Source: Alcanivoracaceae bacterium
Lineage (GTDB): Bacteria; Pseudomonadota; Gammaproteobacteria; Pseudomonadales; Alcanivoracaceae
Reading direction: 5' to 3'
NCBI GenBank assembly: GCA_029213045.1
Contig: JARGPN010000009.1
Span: 496,001-560,000, forward strand
Length of the DNA stretch: 64,000 bases
Position numbers and translations under genes: made by a program. The notes under the pieces are model-generated. The model saw only the letters and a list, made by a program, of their open reading frames with translations, made no database searches and had not been told where the DNA came from. Below, piece after piece: positions 10,080 to 18,610 of this stretch (positions within the stretch are counted from its first letter, which is position 1; each line of letters starts with the position of its first letter).

Positions 10080-10658
10080 ATGAAAAAGCTACTTCTTTCC
10101 CTCGCACTGATCTCATGCAGTGCAGGGGTTCACGCAGAATTTCCCGTAGGAAAAGTAGGCATTAACCTCACACCAAAGGTTGATGTGGACATCCCTAATG
10201 CCAGCGGCGACGGTAATGGCTTTGGCTTCTACGGCGACGTAGGGGGCGACATGTTCTTTGTCTATGTCGATTATCAGGCCTCTAACCTCGAAATCGACTC
10301 GATTGATCTAGACTTAAAAGAAACACGCATTGGTGGCGGCATTCGCAATACCAACGGCAACGCGTCCTTGCTAGTACGCGTAGAAAACTACAAGCAAGAT
10401 GCGGATGGCGAAGACGATTCAGGCATCGGCGTGCATATTGGCGGCGACTATGCCTTTACCGACAGTATCGGCATGTTTGGCGACATTGGCCTGTTGTCGC
10501 TCGACGAAAGCGACGGTACAGAATTTCGCGTAGGTGTACGCGGTAAGCTCACCGATATGAGTGAAGTATATGGCGCCTATCGCAATCTGCAGTTAGATGA
10601 TTCAGGCGAGGAGCTCGAACTTTCAGATATTCGACTCGGCGTTAACGTTCTCTTCTAG
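10080..10658 (+). CDS. Putative outer-membrane beta-barrel protein
   Basis: A 192-residue protein starting MKKLLLSLALISCSAGVHA, a clear signal peptide. The mature part has alternating strands rich in Gly, Asp and Asn, ends with an aromatic residue (LGVNVLF), and shows strand pairs such as GFYGDVGGDMFFVYVDYQ. This is typical of small 8- to 10-stranded outer-membrane barrels. A frame open from 9909 is longer, but its extra N-terminus has no signal. AGGA precedes the chosen ATG by about ten bases. No specific function can be assigned. Confidence 0.75.
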   Translation: MKKLLLSLALISCSAGVHAEFPVGKVGINLTPKVDVDIPNASGDGNGFGFYGDVGGDMFFVYVDYQASNLEIDSIDLDLKETRIGGGIRNTNGNASLLVRVENYKQDADGEDDSGIGVHIGGDYAFTDSIGMFGDIGLLSLDESDGTEFRVGVRGKLTDMSEVYGAYRNLQLDDSGEELELSDIRLGVNVLF

Positions 10659-10799
10659 CGCTACACCGCTATTCAGGAATGCTCATGCCATTCCTCAATT
10701 TGCCGGATTGCTCACGGTTCTGGGCAGTTCGGCAACTACCCTTCCCCGCGTAATCCGTTCACAATGGCCGCCGCCAATTATTTCAAGTGGGAGAGCCCA

Positions 10800-11276
10800 G
10801 TGAGCAAGCCAAATTATATCCTCGCCATGTACCAGAAAATGCAGCGCGTGCCCCTCGGCAACAAGCTTTTTTCCATGGTATTTGCGCGCAAAGCGCCTTA
10901 CTTCGGCACCATCAATCCGCAAGTGGTAGACCTTCGTCCTAACTACTGCGAAGTCGCTTTCAGCAAGCGTCGTGGCGTTGAAAACCATATCGGCACAGTT
11001 CATGTCATCGCCATCTGCAATGGCTTAGAGATGGCCATGGGGGCGTTAGCAGAAGCGACTATTCCTTCTACCATGCGCTGGATTCCGAAAGGCATGGAAG
11101 TGAACTACGTCGCTAAAGCAACCTCCGACATTCGCTGCATCGCAGAGACCGACGCGGACGCATGGGGCAAAGATCCCAACCTACCCGTGCGCGTCAAAGC
11201 AGTGCGTGATGACGGCACCGTTGTTGTCGAAGGTGTGATCAAACTCTGGGTTACAGACAAACCCGCTAAGGCGTAA
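10800..11276 (+). CDS. DUF4442 hotdog-fold protein (thioesterase-like)
   Basis: About 158 residues. The GTG at 10800 follows GGGAG with good spacing; an upstream ATG at 10764 in the same frame is the alternative. Conserved features are VDLRPNYCEVAFSKRR, then NHIGTVHVIAICNGLEMAMG, then WIPKGMEVNYVAKATSDI. These match the DUF4442 family of acyl-CoA thioesterase-like hotdog proteins. The substrate is unknown. yaeQ follows only 5 bases downstream, so the two are probably cotranscribed. Confidence 0.8.
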   Translation: MSKPNYILAMYQKMQRVPLGNKLFSMVFARKAPYFGTINPQVVDLRPNYCEVAFSKRRGVENHIGTVHVIAICNGLEMAMGALAEATIPSTMRWIPKGMEVNYVAKATSDIRCIAETDADAWGKDPNLPVRVKAVRDDGTVVVEGVIKLWVTDKPAKA

Positions 11277-11281
11277 CACAC

Positions 11282-11821
11282 ATGGCGCTCAGCTCAACGC
11301 TCTTCACTGCACAGCTTCAAGTGGCGGATCAAGACCGCCACCACTATCACAACTATTCGTTGAAGCTGGCGCTACATCCTTCTGAAACAGAAGAGCGTTT
11401 GATTGCGCGCCTGCTTGTGTGGTGTTTGTTTGCCGACGAAAATTTAAAGTTCGCGAAAGGGCTTTCTAGCTCCGATGAGCCTGACATTTGGCAGCATCAT
11501 GACCACGGCGATATCGCCCACTGGATCGAAGTGGGCGAACCGGAAGCCAATCGTGTTAAAAAAGCCAGCCGCATGGCAGACAAGGTAACCGTGCTGGCCT
11601 ATACACGCAGTCAGCAGACTTGGTGGCAGAAGCAAGGCAGCGCCATCCGCGCCCTGCCTCACACCCAAGTGCTTAGCGTTGCATCGGAAAGCCTAGCGCC
11701 GTTAATTGATGGCTTAAACCGTCATATCAAATGGCAGGTCACCATCTCCGAAGGCGCCCTGTACATCACCTGCGACGAGCAGATGATCGAGATCACTATT
11801 TCTTCCCTCACTGATCCCTAG
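11282..11821 (+). CDS. yaeQ: YaeQ family protein
   Basis: A 179-residue cytoplasmic protein with YaeQ family hallmarks: the start ALSSTLFTAQLQVADQDRHHY, then ARLLVWCLFADENLKFAKGL, and DIAHWIEVGEPEANRVKKAS. The fold is PD-(D/E)XK-like but no nuclease activity is established; some members were linked historically to suppression of RfaH loss. The stop codon TAG lies inside a CTAG tetranucleotide that forms the left target-site duplication of the MITE that follows, so the element inserted exactly at the end of the gene. Confidence 0.92.
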   Translation: MALSSTLFTAQLQVADQDRHHYHNYSLKLALHPSETEERLIARLLVWCLFADENLKFAKGLSSSDEPDIWQHHDHGDIAHWIEVGEPEANRVKKASRMADKVTVLAYTRSQQTWWQKQGSAIRALPHTQVLSVASESLAPLIDGLNRHIKWQVTISEGALYITCDEQMIEITISSLTDP

Positions 11822-11969
11822 GGAGCCTCTAAATACTGCCCTACGTGCTGCTTTCAGGCGGTTGCGCAATCAAGCCAAGCTGGTTGCCTGTCGAGAATGC
11901 GTAATGCTGAGTGCAAGACCGCCTGAAAGCCCCGAAGCGCATGCGGAGAATTATTTAAGGGCTCCCTAG
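11818..11969. mobile_element. 144-bp palindromic MITE with CTAG target duplication
   Basis: The terminal inverted repeats GGAGCCTCTAAATA (11822) and TATTTAAGGGCTCC (ending 11965) match at 12 of 14 positions. Both are flanked by CTAG (11818-11821 and 11966-11969), which looks like a 4-bp target-site duplication of the YTAR type used by IS5-like elements. Internal arms GCTTTCAGGCGGT and ACCGCCTGAAAGC are also complementary, so the whole element can fold into one long hairpin. It has no coding capacity. Confidence 0.7.
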
Positions 11970-12030
11970 ATTTCGCCACTGCCCAAATCCCTGTACAGTG
12001 GCAGGCTCGAAACTTCGCGTGCCCGACATC

Positions 12031-13134
12031 ATGTTGACTGCGCTTTTGTCGGCTTCCGAGCTGGCCTTGTTCCAACACCATTACCCCGATACGCGACAGC
12101 AATTTCTTGCCGCCGCCAATAAAGCCCCTCGTCTTTTATATTGTGATGCACACGAATTACCCGTGTGTGCACCAGACGGCAGCGCGTTGTTTACAGACTG
12201 CGCATGGATAGGCTCCGACGGCGCGAAAAAAGTACTCGTGGTTATCAGTGGTACCCATGGCGTAGAAGGCTTCACCGGCTCAGCGATTCAAGCGGATTTT
12301 TTGCAGCAATTAGCCAGCAAACATTGGCAATTGGCAGACGACACTGCCGTGTTATTAATTCACGGATTAAATGCTTGGGGCATGGCGTGGCTACGGCGCT
12401 GCGAACAAACTGGCGTCGATTTAAATCGAAACTTTATCGACTTTGAAAAACCGCTGCCGTTAAACCCTGGCTACTCCGTGCTGCGTGACGCGTTAATGCA
12501 AAGCGATAAACACGCGCGCACAGAAACGCTGAAAGAATTTGCCACGCAACATAGCCAAACAGAATTGGAAGTGGCGATTAGCGGTGGCCAATACGAAGAC
12601 CCCAACGGTCCTTTCTTTGGCGGCACAGGCCCAACCTTCGCGCGAAGCGTTATTGAATCACTGATTAACGAGCACTTGCTCGGCGAAAAGAGGCTTGCCG
12701 TCATCGACCTACACACTGGTCTCGGCCCCTACGGCTACGGTGAAATTATTTGCGATCACCAGCCGGAAAGTCATGGCGCGCGCACAGCGCAACATTGGTA
12801 CGGAGATTCCGTCACACTGCCGTTTGCTGGCACATCGTCATCGGTGCCTAAACTCGGTCTATTGGATTACGCATGGCACGCCATCATGAAGGACGAGTCG
12901 TGTTTCGTTACACTCGAATTCGGCACCTACAGCGTTGAGTCTCTGTTTAATGCCATTTTACTCGACCACCAAGTTCATGCTTCAGCGGATTTTACATGGT
13001 CCGATCAAGCAACACGTGACGCCAAAAAAATCATGCTTTCGCATTTCTATCCTGCGGACGATCAATGGCGTGAAATGGTTTTATTACGCGCGCGACAAGT
13101 CATTAGACTGGCGCTAGAAGGATTGCAGAAGTGA
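12031..13134 (+). CDS. DUF2817 (M14-like carboxypeptidase superfamily) protein
   Basis: A protein of about 367 residues with strong DUF2817 motifs: VISGTHGVEGFTGSAIQ (metal His and Glu region), NAWGMAWLRRCEQTGVDLNRNF (substrate-site region), VIDLHTGLG (third metal His) and VTLEFGTYSV (catalytic Glu). The family belongs to the zinc carboxypeptidase-like M14 fold; substrates are not established. The longest frame starts at GTG 11998, but ATG 12031 is equally plausible and neither has a clear Shine-Dalgarno sequence. The stop overlaps the start of the next gene (GTGA), indicating translational coupling. Confidence 0.82.
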   Translation: MLTALLSASELALFQHHYPDTRQQFLAAANKAPRLLYCDAHELPVCAPDGSALFTDCAWIGSDGAKKVLVVISGTHGVEGFTGSAIQADFLQQLASKHWQLADDTAVLLIHGLNAWGMAWLRRCEQTGVDLNRNFIDFEKPLPLNPGYSVLRDALMQSDKHARTETLKEFATQHSQTELEVAISGGQYEDPNGPFFGGTGPTFARSVIESLINEHLLGEKRLAVIDLHTGLGPYGYGEIICDHQPESHGARTAQHWYGDSVTLPFAGTSSSVPKLGLLDYAWHAIMKDESCFVTLEFGTYSVESLFNAILLDHQVHASADFTWSDQATRDAKKIMLSHFYPADDQWREMVLLRARQVIRLALEGLQK

Positions 13135-14237
13135 ATAATGAGGTCGTTGTTCGATCAGTACTCAGCACCGATATAGACGCACTAGAAAAGCTTGAGGCAA
13201 ACACGTTTGATACTGACCGCATGAGTCGCAGGAGCTTTCGTCGTTGGATTAACGGCGAGCACCGCGCCTTCCTTGTTGCAACGCTCAACGACAAGCTGGT
13301 TGGTTATAACTTAATTATTTTGCATCGCGGCACTAGCTTAGCGCGCCTTTACTCTATTGCAGTGGACAGTGAAATTCGCGGTAAAGGCATCGGTCGAAAG
13401 CTGATTGAAGCCGGCGAAAAAGCTGCCCGTGATGCTGATCGCATTGATATGCGCCTTGAAGTTCGCCAGGACAACACGAGCGCCATCAAGTTATATGAAT
13501 CGCTCGGCTATAATCGCTTTGGCGAATATGAAGACTATTACGAAGATCACGAAAACGCCTTTCGCTATCAAAAACGTATTCGCCAATTTGATCCCTCTCA
13601 TTGGCAGCGTCCTGTGCCTTGGTACCGTCAAACCACAGAGTTCACCTGTGGCCCCGCGTCGCTATTAATGTCGATGCAGGCGTTGGACGATTCGCTTACG
13701 CCAGATCGAAGCGAAGAGCTACAGATCTGGCGAGAGGCCACCACCATCTTCATGACCTCTGGTCACGGCGGCTGCCACCCCGTCGGCCTTGCATTGGCGG
13801 CAGAAAAAAGAGGCTTTGAAGCGGAAGTGTGGATGAGCAGCAACACTCCATTGTTTGTCGATGGTGTCCGTGCGGAAAAGAAAAAACACGTCATGAAACT
13901 TGTCCATTCAGATTTCGTTGCAAAGGCGAAAGAGAAGAAAGTTCGGGTGCACTACCGCGAGGTCACACAGCAACAGCTCACTCGTGAATTAGAAAAAGGC
14001 GGGATTCCGCTTGTGTTGATTTCGACATGGCAATTAGACGGTCGACGAGTGCCGCATTGGGTGGTTATTTCCGCGTTTGATGATCATTTCTTATATTTGC
14101 ACGACCCGGATCCTGAGGAAGGATTGCAAACAGACTTGGATTGTCAGTACTTGCCCATCGCTCGGAACGACTTCGACCGCATGGCACGATTTGGGCGCGA
14201 CCGATTACGCACTGCCGTCGTCATCCGAAAAAAATAG
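13131..14237 (+). CDS. GNAT acetyltransferase fused to a C39-like cysteine peptidase
   Basis: A 368-residue two-domain protein. Residues 1-155 form a GNAT domain with the acetyl-CoA motif SEIRGKGIGRKLIEAG and the RimI-like EVRQDNTSAIKLYESLGY. Residues 165-368 are a C39-like papain-fold peptidase with the nucleophile in TEFTCGPASLLM, a His in VPHWVVIS and an Asp in LHDPDP. This fusion is a known family architecture, usually found with RimK-like ATP-grasp or retropepsin genes. It suggests N-terminal processing or modification of a peptide or protein. The GTG start overlaps the upstream stop by 4 bases. Confidence 0.88.
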   Translation: MNNEVVVRSVLSTDIDALEKLEANTFDTDRMSRRSFRRWINGEHRAFLVATLNDKLVGYNLIILHRGTSLARLYSIAVDSEIRGKGIGRKLIEAGEKAARDADRIDMRLEVRQDNTSAIKLYESLGYNRFGEYEDYYEDHENAFRYQKRIRQFDPSHWQRPVPWYRQTTEFTCGPASLLMSMQALDDSLTPDRSEELQIWREATTIFMTSGHGGCHPVGLALAAEKRGFEAEVWMSSNTPLFVDGVRAEKKKHVMKLVHSDFVAKAKEKKVRVHYREVTQQQLTRELEKGGIPLVLISTWQLDGRRVPHWVVISAFDDHFLYLHDPDPEEGLQTDLDCQYLPIARNDFDRMARFGRDRLRTAVVIRKK

Positions 14238-14252
14238 TCATCCTGATGCGAA

Positions 14253-14894
14253 CTATTTCTGATGAATAAAACTCGCTATCGCTTCAACGCTACTGCGCAA
14301 ATTATCGCCCCATAACACCCCGGATTTTTTTCGGGGTGTTAAATCATGATCACCATCGTCCAACCAGTGCATTGTCACCGACGAAGGCATGTCATACAGC
14401 GCCACTTCTTCCTGACGACCAAAGGGGTCGCGCTCACCCTGACAAATCAGCACGGGCGCGCGCAAATGTGGAAAATGAGAAAGACGGGTCTTCTCCGGCT
14501 TACCTGGCGGATGGAACGGATAGCCTAAGCATAGAACGCCGCGACAAGGCCTAGCACTGTCATCAGCCTCATCGACAACAAGATGGGTCGCCATGCGACC
14601 GCCCATAGACTTCCCGCCGATAAATATATTCGTCAGCCCTCCAGCCGCTTGCGCCGCAGCGTGAAACGCCTCCATCAAAATGGGTTGCCGATCCGGCGGA
14701 CGTTTTTTTCCATCGTGACGACGCTGCGCCATGTAGGGAAATTCGAATCGCGCGACCGACACATCATATTGCTGCAATGCCTGCGCGATACTATTCATAA
14801 ACTCGCTATCCATCGGCGCGCCTGCGCCATGCGCCAACAACAATACTGGGCTCGATGGCGTCGCTTTATCCCAGAGAAGCTCAGGGGCCTTCAC
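14253..14894 (-). CDS. Alpha/beta hydrolase, KANL3/Tex30-like family
   Basis: A 213-residue serine hydrolase. It has LLLAHGAGAPMDSEFM (oxyanion region), FIGGKSMGGRMA (GxSxG nucleophile elbow), a QGERDPFG loop holding the acid residue and a late DDGDHDLTP with the catalytic His. These are characteristic of the bacterial KANL3/Tex30-like dienelactone-hydrolase relatives. The frame extends upstream inside the neighbouring gene; the GTG at 14894 shares a base with that gene's TAG (TAGTG), so coupled translation was taken as the true start. The substrate is unknown. Confidence 0.85.
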   Translation of the reverse strand: MKAPELLWDKATPSSPVLLLAHGAGAPMDSEFMNSIAQALQQYDVSVARFEFPYMAQRRHDGKKRPPDRQPILMEAFHAAAQAAGGLTNIFIGGKSMGGRMATHLVVDEADDSARPCRGVLCLGYPFHPPGKPEKTRLSHFPHLRAPVLICQGERDPFGRQEEVALYDMPSSVTMHWLDDGDHDLTPRKKSGVLWGDNLRSSVEAIASFIHQK

Positions 14895-15196
14895 TAGTGT
14901 GTCATCACCGGCTGCACAAGCACCCATGGCGCGATCACTACGGCCCACATATCTTGCTGCGCGTCAGACCATTGTAAGGCTTGCGCTTCACTCACCAGCG
15001 CGACCCGCTGATCCAACATAAGCCTTTGGATTTCATCCGCGTTGTCATCGGCAAAAAATCCTGCAACGTCAATTAAATCTAAATCCGGCGACACAAACAC
15101 AGTATTGCCGCGGGCAAAATGCGGCTGTAGCGCCAACCAAGAAATCCGCGCAGTTTCACGGTTGAGACGAGTTTTCAGATCAGATTCGTCAGTCAT
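14894..15196 (-). CDS. DUF2288 family protein
   Basis: A small 100-residue protein. It begins MTDESDLKTRLNRETARISW and contains HFARGNTVFVSPDLDLIDVA and WAVVIAPWVLVQPV, matching the DUF2288 family of small cytoplasmic proteins. The ATG at 15196 has AGAGGTG upstream and was preferred to the ATG at 15250. It forms a two-gene operon with the Tex30-like hydrolase through a one-base stop/start overlap. No function is known. Confidence 0.82.
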   Translation of the reverse strand: MTDESDLKTRLNRETARISWLALQPHFARGNTVFVSPDLDLIDVAGFFADDNADEIQRLMLDQRVALVSEAQALQWSDAQQDMWAVVIAPWVLVQPVMTH

Positions 15197-15289
15197 ATAC
15201 ACCTCTAAAACAAGGTCATTCGAGGCGCGCATGGTACCGAGTAACGGCATGAGAGGAAATTATCCATTATGGATCAGAAAACATCGGAC

Positions 15290-15316
15290 AAAAAAAACCC
15301 ACTCAGGCGAGTGGGT
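15290..15316 (-). terminator. Rho-independent terminator of the candidate sRNA
   Basis: On the minus strand, ACCCACUC pairs with GAGUGGGU around a GCCU loop and is followed by eight U residues. No minus-strand coding gene lies upstream within 2.9 kb, so the terminator implies a non-coding transcript here. Confidence 0.85.
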
Positions 15317-15424
15317 CGAAAATGGAGGGTATTTATTAAAAAGGTCTCTGAGCTAGGCTCTCCAGCATGTCGATATCACGACGAGGCGGAGCCAACATCC
15401 ATGTTGGCGGTGCGTCCATGCACA
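15290..15424 (-). ncRNA. Candidate CsrA/RsmA-sequestering small RNA (Rsm/Csr type)
   Basis: Read on the minus strand, a compact set of features resembles RsmY/RsmZ/CsrB RNAs. The first hairpin, GUGC[AUGGAC]GCAC at 15423-15410, has a hexaloop of the form ANGGAN. The second, GCCAAC[AUGGAU]GUUGGC at 15408-15391, has the same loop type on a 6-bp stem. A third GGA lies in GCUGGAGAGC near 15361. An AU-rich stretch follows, then a perfect 8-bp terminator hairpin with eight U residues. A GATACT -10-like box (15435-15430) would place the start near 15424, giving about 135 nt, close to known Rsm RNAs. Both loops also fit the AYGGAY pattern of the TwoAYGGAY RNA motif. No clear GacA box was found. Confidence 0.68.
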
Positions 15425-15718
15425 AGCAGAGTATCCCGAGGCCATCACAGGCGATGCCGGAGATTGCCGACAACCCTTGTAGGAAATTCACCCTGATCAT
15501 TGAAAGCCCGCTAATACTTGCCTAGAGGCGCCATATAGACCCTCGCAGGCAGAGCCGGTGATATAAGCAAGACTAACGGCTCAGATAGACCGACAGGGGT
15601 ACATACAACATATTGCATTTGCCTCATACCGTGCCTAGAGTCAAATGGTACTAATTTCGTATCACAGCATGGATGGCTGATGGAAAACTTATCCCTCTTA
15701 CGCACAACACAGGTGCCG

Positions 15719-18610
15719 ATGACGCTCTTTACGTCTCTGCGGTCCACGCTCGCCATTTTTTCTGTGCTGATACTTACCCATTTTATCTGCGCGCCCGTGC
15801 ACGCCAGCGAATCCTTGATCCTGTCACCTGACACTGTCCAAGTGACTCCCTATAAAGTGCTGTCCAGCTTCTGCCAGCCCGCCGACGAAGCGGCAAGTTT
15901 GTCGGACGTCGTCTTGCAGATGAATAAATGGCCTTGGAAGGAATCGCGCAGAACCGACTTGCCAAATTTCGGTTTTACATCAGATGTCTGCTGGGTGAGC
16001 TTTAATTTAACCAATAACAGCCAGCGCAAAGACTGGTACGCCATGGTGAACTATCCGCTACTCGGCGAAGTTGAATTGATTGCCTTCGAGCCCGCGCTGC
16101 CTGCGCGACCTATTGTCGAATATCGTACCGGCAGTGATTTACCTTTTTCTAATCGGCCTTACGAGTTCACCGAATTTGTTTTTCCACTCAAACTCGACAA
16201 ACAAGAAAATGTCACTGTGCTGCTGCGCGTCGCTGGCGGCTACAGCGTCCAGGTACCCATTCAAATCATAACCGGCGAAAGACTGATACGCACGCAGCAA
16301 CTGACAGTGCTTGTACACGGATTTTTCTTCGGCGGCATGCTAGTGATGCTGTTTTATAATTTATTCTTATATTTCTCCATTAAAGAAAAAGCCTACCTCC
16401 TGTATGTCTTCTGGACCTTTGCGATAACCTTGTTCCAAGCAATTCTGCATGGGTTTGCGCAACACTACATTTGGCCAAACGCCACCTTTTTTAGCCAGTA
16501 CGCAATGATGCTAGTGCTGCCCTTTATCGTCATTCTTCCGCCACTGTTCACACTGCATTTTCTATCGCTTGATATTCGCGAACCCCGATTGACATTTTTG
16601 CTAAGAACGCATGTCAGAGTGGGGGTTGGTCTATTGCTTTTACTGCCCTTCGTAGATCGCGCCTACATGGTGCCACTCGAAGCCTTCTGCATTATTTTAA
16701 TGGTTCTTACCGTCTTCAGCGTCGGCGTTATTCGTATGCGAAAAGGCGACCCAGACGCACGTTACTTCACCATTGCATGGACCTGCTTTCTCGCCGGCGC
16801 TGCCATTATGGCGGTGAGCAAATATGGATTAATACCGCGCAATGAATTCACCGAGAACTTAGTACAAACAGGTACTTTCCTAGAAGTGATTCTGCTGTCA
16901 CTTGCATTAGCAGATCGGATTAATCGTCTCAAAGAAGCGCACTCATTGTCAGTGCAAGATCGCGCACAGGCGGAGATGGAAGCGTTTAAAGCCAGCGCGC
17001 ACAATCAAGCAAAAAGCGATTTCCTTGCCACCATGAGCCATGAAATTCGCACACCTATGAACGGTGTATTGGGCATGTCCGACCTATTGCGTCGCACCGA
17101 ACTCAACCATCAGCAATCGCAATACGTGGACACAATTTACGAATCCACCCAGTCACTATTGACCGTCATTAACGATATTTTGGATTATTCGCGCATTGAA
17201 GCGGGCAAACTTGAGATGGAGAAGATTGATGTCTCTGTCGAACATATGATCGACGATTGCGTATCGCTGTTTGCCTTACAATCCATAGAAAAGAACCTGC
17301 CCCTATATACGTTTATTGATAGCCGAGTTCCCGCCGTCATTCGCACAGACCCCGTGCGCCTGAAGCAAATCATCACAAACCTACTAAGCAATGCGTTCAA
17401 ATTTACTGAAAGCGGGCATATAACACTGAGCGTGTCTCAGCGTAACGCACCGAAAGACAGTGATGTGTGTGAACTCCTGTTTGAAGTCACAGATACCGGC
17501 ATCGGGTTAGATTCGAATCAGCAGCACAATTTATTCAAAGCGTTCAGCCAACTCGATACGCGCAGTACGAGACGTTTTGGTGGGTCTGGTCTAGGGCTGA
17601 CCATCAGCCGTCGCCTTTGTGAAATGCTTGACGGCGAAATTGGCGTTAACAGCTCACCGGCAAGGGGCGCGACATTTTGGTTTAGCATCAAAGCGAAAGG
17701 GCTGCGCCACTATCAGGCACCCGCCGGACTGCAGGGCAAACGTGTTCTAATTATCGACAGCGAAACTCCCTATGTATTGAGTATTTCGCAAATGCTTGGT
17801 CGCTGGAATATGCACGCCACCGCCATTCGTACCGTAGAAGAAGCGACAGCGCTCCTTAAGAATGCCGGCGATCTGCCGACGCCCTTTGACGTGGTGTTAA
17901 TTGAACACAAGCAAGTGTCACAATTGTCGCAACTGGCAGCCTGTTTTGAAGGTACTTCTCCGGCGATTATGATCAGTCACATCACCGGCGCTGCACCTGC
18001 GAACATTAATTTGGGAGAGTTTGTTTTAGTTGAAAGCCCAGTGCGCGCCCAACGCTTGCAAGAAGCAATGGCCAACCTACTTTGCGATAACGACGACACC
18101 CAAGACCAATCTATTCCACTCGATGATCGGCTTAAATTCCCCCACGACATACGCGTACTCGTTGTAGAAGATAACCCCGTCAACCAGTTGGTGATCGACA
18201 GCATTCTAAAAAGCGCCCACATCAAAGCCAACTTAGCCCATAACGGTGCGGAAGCGCTGCACGAAACAAACAAGCTCAACAACAGTTGGGATATCGTGTT
18301 TATGGACTGCGAAATGCCGGTCATGGACGGCCTTGAAGCAACGCAGCGAATTCGTGAAATGGAAGCTGAACGAGGACATAAAAATAGTTGGGTCATTGGA
18401 TTATCTGCACATGCGCTTGCAGACTATATTCAAAAAGCACGCGGCGCTGGGATGGACGACTACCTAGCCAAACCAGTCACTCGCGAAGATGTACTCAGTG
18501 CTTTAAGACGTGCGGTGTTAAGGACGAGAGAAACCAGCGACGCGGACAAGGTAAACGATGCCGGCAAGGCTCAAGTGGTGCCACTACGCTCTCCGCGTCG
18601 AGATCGGTGA
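15719..18610 (+). CDS. RetS/LadS-like 7TMR-DISM hybrid sensor histidine kinase
   Basis: About 963 residues. From ATG 15719 the protein begins with a signal peptide ending APVHA; ATG 15680 in the same frame is an alternative start. The order is a periplasmic DISMED2-like domain (about 30-175), a seven-helix 7TMR-DISM region (about 195-400), HisKA with His441 in [10 protein letters not shown], and HATPase_c ([23 protein letters not shown]). A receiver-like domain follows with Glu729 where the phospho-Asp should be, then an intact receiver with Asp863 in [10 protein letters not shown]. Tandem receivers make it RetS-like rather than LadS-like. In Pseudomonas such kinases tune GacS and Rsm RNA levels; here a candidate Rsm RNA is divergent from it. 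The end overlaps the convergent kinase gene by 27 bases. Confidence 0.9.
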   Translation: MTLFTSLRSTLAIFSVLILTHFICAPVHASESLILSPDTVQVTPYKVLSSFCQPADEAASLSDVVLQMNKWPWKESRRTDLPNFGFTSDVCWVSFNLTNNSQRKDWYAMVNYPLLGEVELIAFEPALPARPIVEYRTGSDLPFSNRPYEFTEFVFPLKLDKQENVTVLLRVAGGYSVQVPIQIITGERLIRTQQLTVLVHGFFFGGMLVMLFYNLFLYFSIKEKAYLLYVFWTFAITLFQAILHGFAQHYIWPNATFFSQYAMMLVLPFIVILPPLFTLHFLSLDIREPRLTFLLRTHVRVGVGLLLLLPFVDRAYMVPLEAFCIILMVLTVFSVGVIRMRKGDPDARYFTIAWTCFLAGAAIMAVSKYGLIPRNEFTENLVQTGTFLEVILLSLALADRINRLKEAHSLSVQDRAQAEMEAFKASAHNQAKSDFLATMSHEIRTPMNGVLGMSDLLRRTELNHQQSQYVDTIYESTQSLLTVINDILDYSRIEAGKLEMEKIDVSVEHMIDDCVSLFALQSIEKNLPLYTFIDSRVPAVIRTDPVRLKQIITNLLSNAFKFTESGHITLSVSQRNAPKDSDVCELLFEVTDTGIGLDSNQQHNLFKAFSQLDTRSTRRFGGSGLGLTISRRLCEMLDGEIGVNSSPARGATFWFSIKAKGLRHYQAPAGLQGKRVLIIDSETPYVLSISQMLGRWNMHATAIRTVEEATALLKNAGDLPTPFDVVLIEHKQVSQLSQLAACFEGTSPAIMISHITGAAPANINLGEFVLVESPVRAQRLQEAMANLLCDNDDTQDQSIPLDDRLKFPHDIRVLVVEDNPVNQLVIDSILKSAHIKANLAHNGAEALHETNKLNNSWDIVFMDCEMPVMDGLEATQRIREMEAERGHKNSWVIGLSAHALADYIQKARGAGMDDYLAKPVTREDVLSALRRAVLRTRETSDADKVNDAGKAQVVPLRSPRRDR

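Noticed and set aside
14310-14343. Strong hairpin (AACACCCC/GGGGTGTT) resembling a terminator
   Set aside because: It lies inside the coding region of the Tex30-like hydrolase and has no U-run after the stem on either strand.
15478-15495. GacA-like upstream box (TGTAGG) before the candidate sRNA
   Set aside because: Only one half-site resembles TGTAAG; the other half does not match, so it was not called.
15511-15834. Minus-strand 107-codon frame opposite the start of the RetS-like kinase
   Set aside because: It overlaps the kinase signal peptide, has no ribosome-binding site and no family features; it is a shadow frame.
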